A DNA stretch of 64,000 bases from positions 186,001 to 250,000 of the forward strand of contig NZ_VMBP01000001.1 in the NCBI RefSeq assembly GCF_007559435.1, in the 5' to 3' direction. Shown here in pieces: positions 61,255 through 64,000 of this stretch. Origin of the DNA: Ancylobacter moscoviensis (lineage in GTDB: Bacteria > Pseudomonadota > Alphaproteobacteria > Rhizobiales > Xanthobacteraceae). Under the pieces are notes generated by a model. It was not told the DNA's origin. It made no database searches and saw only the letters and a program-made list of their open reading frames with translations. Numbering within the stretch: position 1 is the first letter of the stretch; every line of letters begins with the position of its first letter. Made by a program: the position numbers and the translations under genes.

Positions 61255-63255
61255 TCAGGAGCGATACCCCCGCCCACTCTGGATGCGTTTCAGCGCAAGC
61301 TCGAGCGCGTCCACGTCATCCTTCGTATTGTAGAAGGCGAGCGAGGGGCGCACCGTGCTCTCCAGCCCGAAGCGGCGCAGGATCGGCTGCGCGCAATGAT
61401 GCCCGGCGCGCACCGCGATGCCCTCGCGGTCGAGCGCGACGCCCACATCCTGCGTGCGGCAGCCGTCGAGCACGAAAGAGAGCACGCTCGCCTTCTCCTT
61501 CGCTGTTCCGATCAGCTCCAGCCCGGGGACGGTGAGCAGCTTCTCTGTCGCGTAGAGCAGAAGCTCGTGCTCGTAGCGGGCGATCACCTCCATGCCGATG
61601 GCCTCGACATAGTCGATCGCCGCCCCCAGCCCCACTGCGTCGGCGATGTTGCCGGTGCCGGCCTCGAAGCGCTCCGGCGGGCCATTGTAGATCGTCTTCT
61701 CGAAGGTGACGTCGGCGATCATGTTGCCGCCGCCCTGCCACGGCGGCAGATCCTTCAGCACCTCGGGCTTGCCGTAGACGACGCCGATGCCCGTGGGCCC
61801 GAACACCTTGTGGCCGGAGAAGACAAAGAAGTCGGCATCGATCGCCTGCACGTCGACCGCCATATGCGAGACCGACTGTGCGCCGTCGACCAGCGCCCGG
61901 ACGCCGTGGCGATGGGCGATGGCAACCAGCTCCTTCACCGGCACCACCGTGCCGAGCGCGTTCGACACCTGCGTCACCGCCACGAGCCGGGTGCGCGGGT
62001 TGATCAGCTTCTCGTATTCCTCGACGATCACCTGGCCGGTGTCGTCCACCGGCGCCACACGCAGCTTCGCGCCCTTTTCGGCCGCGAGCTGCTGCCAGGG
62101 CACGATATTGGCATGGTGCTCCAGATGGGTGACGACGATCTCGTCGCCCTCCTTCACATGCCGGCGGCCATAGGTCTGGGCGACCAGGTTGATCGCCTCG
62201 GTCGCCCCGCGCACGAAGATGATGTCCTTCACCGAACCGGCGTTGAGGAAACGCCGCACCTTCTCGCGCGCCGCCTCATAGGCGTCGGTGGCCCGTGCCG
62301 CCAGCGTATGGGCGGCCCGATGGATATTGGAATTCTCGTGCTCGTAGAAGCGGCTCAGCCGGTCGATCACCGCCTGCGGCTTCTGCGTGGTCGCGGCATT
62401 GTCGAGCCAGATCAGCGGCTTGCCGTGCACGCTCTGCTGCAGGATGGGAAAGTCGCGCTTGACCGCGTGCGGATCGAAAGGCCGCGAGGCCGGACCGAAG
62501 TCGGGCACCAGCTCGGGACGCAGGCCCGAGGAGAGGCCACCGAAATCCGGCGTCCGCTCTGCCGGATGCGCCAGTTCGGACGGCAGCGCCGGAACGCCGC
62601 CGGGAAGCGATGCGCCCGCAGGTACGGGAGCACGCGTTTCTCCTTCCCTTAGGAAATAGAACCCGTCCGCACTCGGCTGGGCGATACTTCCGGGAACGGA
62701 CGGCGCATCGGCGCCCGTCGGAGGACGACGGGAATCGAGCGCCACCACATTGCCGAGCCCCGCCGGCACGCCGCTGAAATCGAACGGAGCCGAGAAGGCC
62801 GGGAAGACCGAACCGGAAAGTCCCGATGCCGGAGTACCGCCCAGCTGCGGCAGGCCGGGCGAGCCCGGCACCGCGACGGCGGCGGGCGCGACCGATGCCG
62901 GGATGTTCGGCGTCGGCACCGCGGAGGGAATGGTGACGGGCGGCACATCGGGCGGCCCGACCGGCGGCTGCACGGGAATGTGCGGGGCCACGGTCGTCAC
63001 CGCCGAGGCGCCGGGGATGTTCCCTGGACTCGGCGGCGAAGACGGCAGAGTGACGACATGCGGCGCCGCATCAGGAGCCGACTGGAAGAAGGCATTCGCC
63101 AGCTGTCGGAGCACGCCCGGATGGGGCCAACCCGGTGCGGCCTGCGCGCCCTCGCCGGGAAGCTCCAGCGAAAGCGGCTCCACGCCGCCCTCCGGCGCCG
63201 GGACCACCGCATCGGCCGCGAGTACTGGATCAGGCGTAGGTGTCAGGATAGGCAT
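61255..63255 (-). CDS. Encapsulin cargo cysteine desulfurase (SufS-like) with disordered N-terminal targeting domain
   Basis: A 666-residue PLP enzyme that removes sulfur from L-cysteine. The catalytic domain starts near residue 260 (FDPHAVKRDFPILQQ) and fits a full SufS-type protein: His380 region (THLEHHANIVPW), PLP Lys483 (FSGHKVFGPTG) and the persulfide Cys621 (RAGHHCAQPIL). The first ~260 residues are rich in Pro, Ala, Gly and Val with no predicted fold. In family 2A encapsulin systems such an extension loads the desulfurase into the shell. Its start overlaps the encapsulin gene by 26 nt. Confidence 0.95.
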   Translation of the reverse strand: MPILTPTPDPVLAADAVVPAPEGGVEPLSLELPGEGAQAAPGWPHPGVLRQLANAFFQSAPDAAPHVVTLPSSPPSPGNIPGASAVTTVAPHIPVQPPVGPPDVPPVTIPSAVPTPNIPASVAPAAVAVPGSPGLPQLGGTPASGLSGSVFPAFSAPFDFSGVPAGLGNVVALDSRRPPTGADAPSVPGSIAQPSADGFYFLREGETRAPVPAGASLPGGVPALPSELAHPAERTPDFGGLSSGLRPELVPDFGPASRPFDPHAVKRDFPILQQSVHGKPLIWLDNAATTQKPQAVIDRLSRFYEHENSNIHRAAHTLAARATDAYEAAREKVRRFLNAGSVKDIIFVRGATEAINLVAQTYGRRHVKEGDEIVVTHLEHHANIVPWQQLAAEKGAKLRVAPVDDTGQVIVEEYEKLINPRTRLVAVTQVSNALGTVVPVKELVAIAHRHGVRALVDGAQSVSHMAVDVQAIDADFFVFSGHKVFGPTGIGVVYGKPEVLKDLPPWQGGGNMIADVTFEKTIYNGPPERFEAGTGNIADAVGLGAAIDYVEAIGMEVIARYEHELLLYATEKLLTVPGLELIGTAKEKASVLSFVLDGCRTQDVGVALDREGIAVRAGHHCAQPILRRFGLESTVRPSLAFYNTKDDVDALELALKRIQSGRGYRS

Positions 63256-64000
63256 GATACTTGCCGACCTCGACGTTCTCTAGCACCGCCAGCGCATCGT
63301 GCGTCAGCACGGCCGCCGAGCAGTAAAGGGAGATGAGATAGGAGGCGATCGCCTTGCGGTTGATGCCCATGAAGCGCACCGACAGGCTCGGCGCCACCTC
63401 GCCCGGCACGCCCGGCTGGAACAGGCCGACCACGCCTTGCTTCTTCTCGCCCGTGCGCAGGAGCAGGATGTTGGTCTTGCCGTCCTCGTCGACGAACAGC
63501 TTGTCGGACGGCACCAGCGGCAGCCCGCGCCAGGTGAGGAAGGGCGTGCCGAACAGCGTCACCGTCGGTGGCGGCACGCCGCGACGGGTACACTCGCGCC
63601 CGAAGGCGGCGATGGCGCGCGGATGGGCGAGGAAGAAGGCGGGCTCCTTCCACACCTTGGTGATCAGCTCGTCGAGATCGTCCGGCGTCGGCGCGCCGGT
63701 GCGGGTGCTGATCTTCTGCGTCGGCGCCGCGTTGGCGAGCAGGCCATACTCGGCGTTGTTGATCAGTTCGCTCTCCTGCTTTTCCTTCACCTTCTCGATC
63801 AGCAGACGCAGCTGTTCCTGGATCTGGTCGTAGGGGTGCGAGTAGAGGTCGGAGACGCGGGTCTGCACATCGAGGATGGTGGTCACCGCGTTGAGCGAGT
63901 ACTCGCGCGGCGCCTCCTCGTAATCGACGAAGGTTTCCGGCAGATCGGGATCCTGGTCGCGGCGCGGCGAGCATTCGACGGCGGCGTCGATGTCGCCCCC
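63230..64000 (-). CDS. Family 2A encapsulin shell protein (SrpI-like), N-terminus outside window
   Basis: The last 256 residues are visible; the frame is open to the right edge, so the true start lies beyond 64000 (GTG 63886 is internal). Family landmarks are KVWKEPAFFLAHPRAIAAF, GRECTRRGVPPPTVTLFG, FLTWRGLPLVPSDKLFVD, KKQGVVGLFQPGVPGE and LSVRFMGINRKAIASYL. They match the HK97-fold shell proteins SrpI of Synechococcus elongatus and the mycobacterial 35-kDa antigen. The monomers form an icosahedral compartment. The desulfurase gene that follows encodes the cargo. Confidence 0.95.
   Translation of the reverse strand, partial: GGDIDAAVECSPRRDQDPDLPETFVDYEEAPREYSLNAVTTILDVQTRVSDLYSHPYDQIQEQLRLLIEKVKEKQESELINNAEYGLLANAAPTQKISTRTGAPTPDDLDELITKVWKEPAFFLAHPRAIAAFGRECTRRGVPPPTVTLFGTPFLTWRGLPLVPSDKLFVDEDGKTNILLLRTGEKKQGVVGLFQPGVPGEVAPSLSVRFMGINRKAIASYLISLYCSAAVLTHDALAVLENVEVGKYHAYPDTYA

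Noticed and set aside
60982-61277. Short minus-strand frames of 84-88 codons after the desulfurase gene
   Set aside because: They overlap each other in different frames, lack ribosome binding sites and have no recognisable sequence.

Overview
The window is GC-rich chromosomal DNA from an alphaproteobacterium, most likely of the order Hyphomicrobiales (Rhizobiales), possibly a Xanthobacteraceae-like genus. This placement is inferred from gene content: an atpHAGDC cluster with no F0 genes beside it, a ccmAB pair divergent from acnA, acnA followed by a DUF1223 gene, a DUF2794 gene, an IalB-family gene, and a REP-like 'cgtcatgcccggcc...catgacg' element. The coding is dense and mostly in operons, and many neighbours share ATGA start/stop overlaps.

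Layout. 1-4.4 kb: a partial methyltransferase, a DEAD-box helicase with a repetitive charged tail, an extended IF-1, a GntR regulator and a TenA-type thiaminase. 4.4-9.4 kb: the F1 ATP synthase operon on the minus strand. 9.7-14 kb: ccmB and ccmA (haem export) divergent from aconitase. 14.3-17.8 kb: DUF1223, DUF2794 and two agmatine-to-putrescine genes. 17.9-23 kb (minus): an O-acyltransferase with an SGNH domain, selD, a Tat-exported transglutaminase-like protein and a TlpA-like thioredoxin. 23.2-32.7 kb (plus): a complete selenocysteine locus, fdoG (in-frame UGA at codon 200, with a SECIS hairpin), fdoH, fdoI, fdhE, selA, selB and selC (tRNA-Sec, anticodon UCA). 32.9-39 kb: a Tat-exported bicupin oxalate decarboxylase, a YdeP-family molybdenum oxidoreductase and cydAB of the cyanide-insensitive type. 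39.1-41.4 kb: a small membrane protein, an alpha/beta hydrolase and a LysR regulator. 41.6-49.7 kb: a purine catabolism operon (uricase, xanthine dehydrogenase FAD subunit, fused 2Fe-2S/molybdopterin subunit, purine permease, guanine deaminase, OHCU decarboxylase-HIU hydrolase fusion). 49.8-59.2 kb (minus): a tight five-gene operon with an EAL phosphodiesterase, a small unknown protein, a 2279-residue trimeric autotransporter adhesin, an IalB-family protein and an unknown membrane-anchored protein. 59.7-64 kb (minus): an AraC regulator, then a cysteine desulfurase with a ~260-residue disordered N-terminus, encoded directly after a family 2A encapsulin shell gene that runs off the window.

How the parts work together. 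The 23-39 kb region reads as a C1/C2-acid respiration block. Oxalate decarboxylase would release formate and CO2 in the periplasm, the Sec-dependent formate dehydrogenase would oxidise the formate there and reduce quinone, and the bd-type oxidase could reoxidise quinol. All dedicated selenium-incorporation factors (selA, selB, selC, selD) lie within about 13 kb. The encapsulin-desulfurase pair at the right edge matches the sulfur-handling nanocompartments known for family 2A encapsulins. The adhesin operon puts a c-di-GMP phosphodiesterase in the same transcript as a giant surface fibre and is the least described arrangement here.
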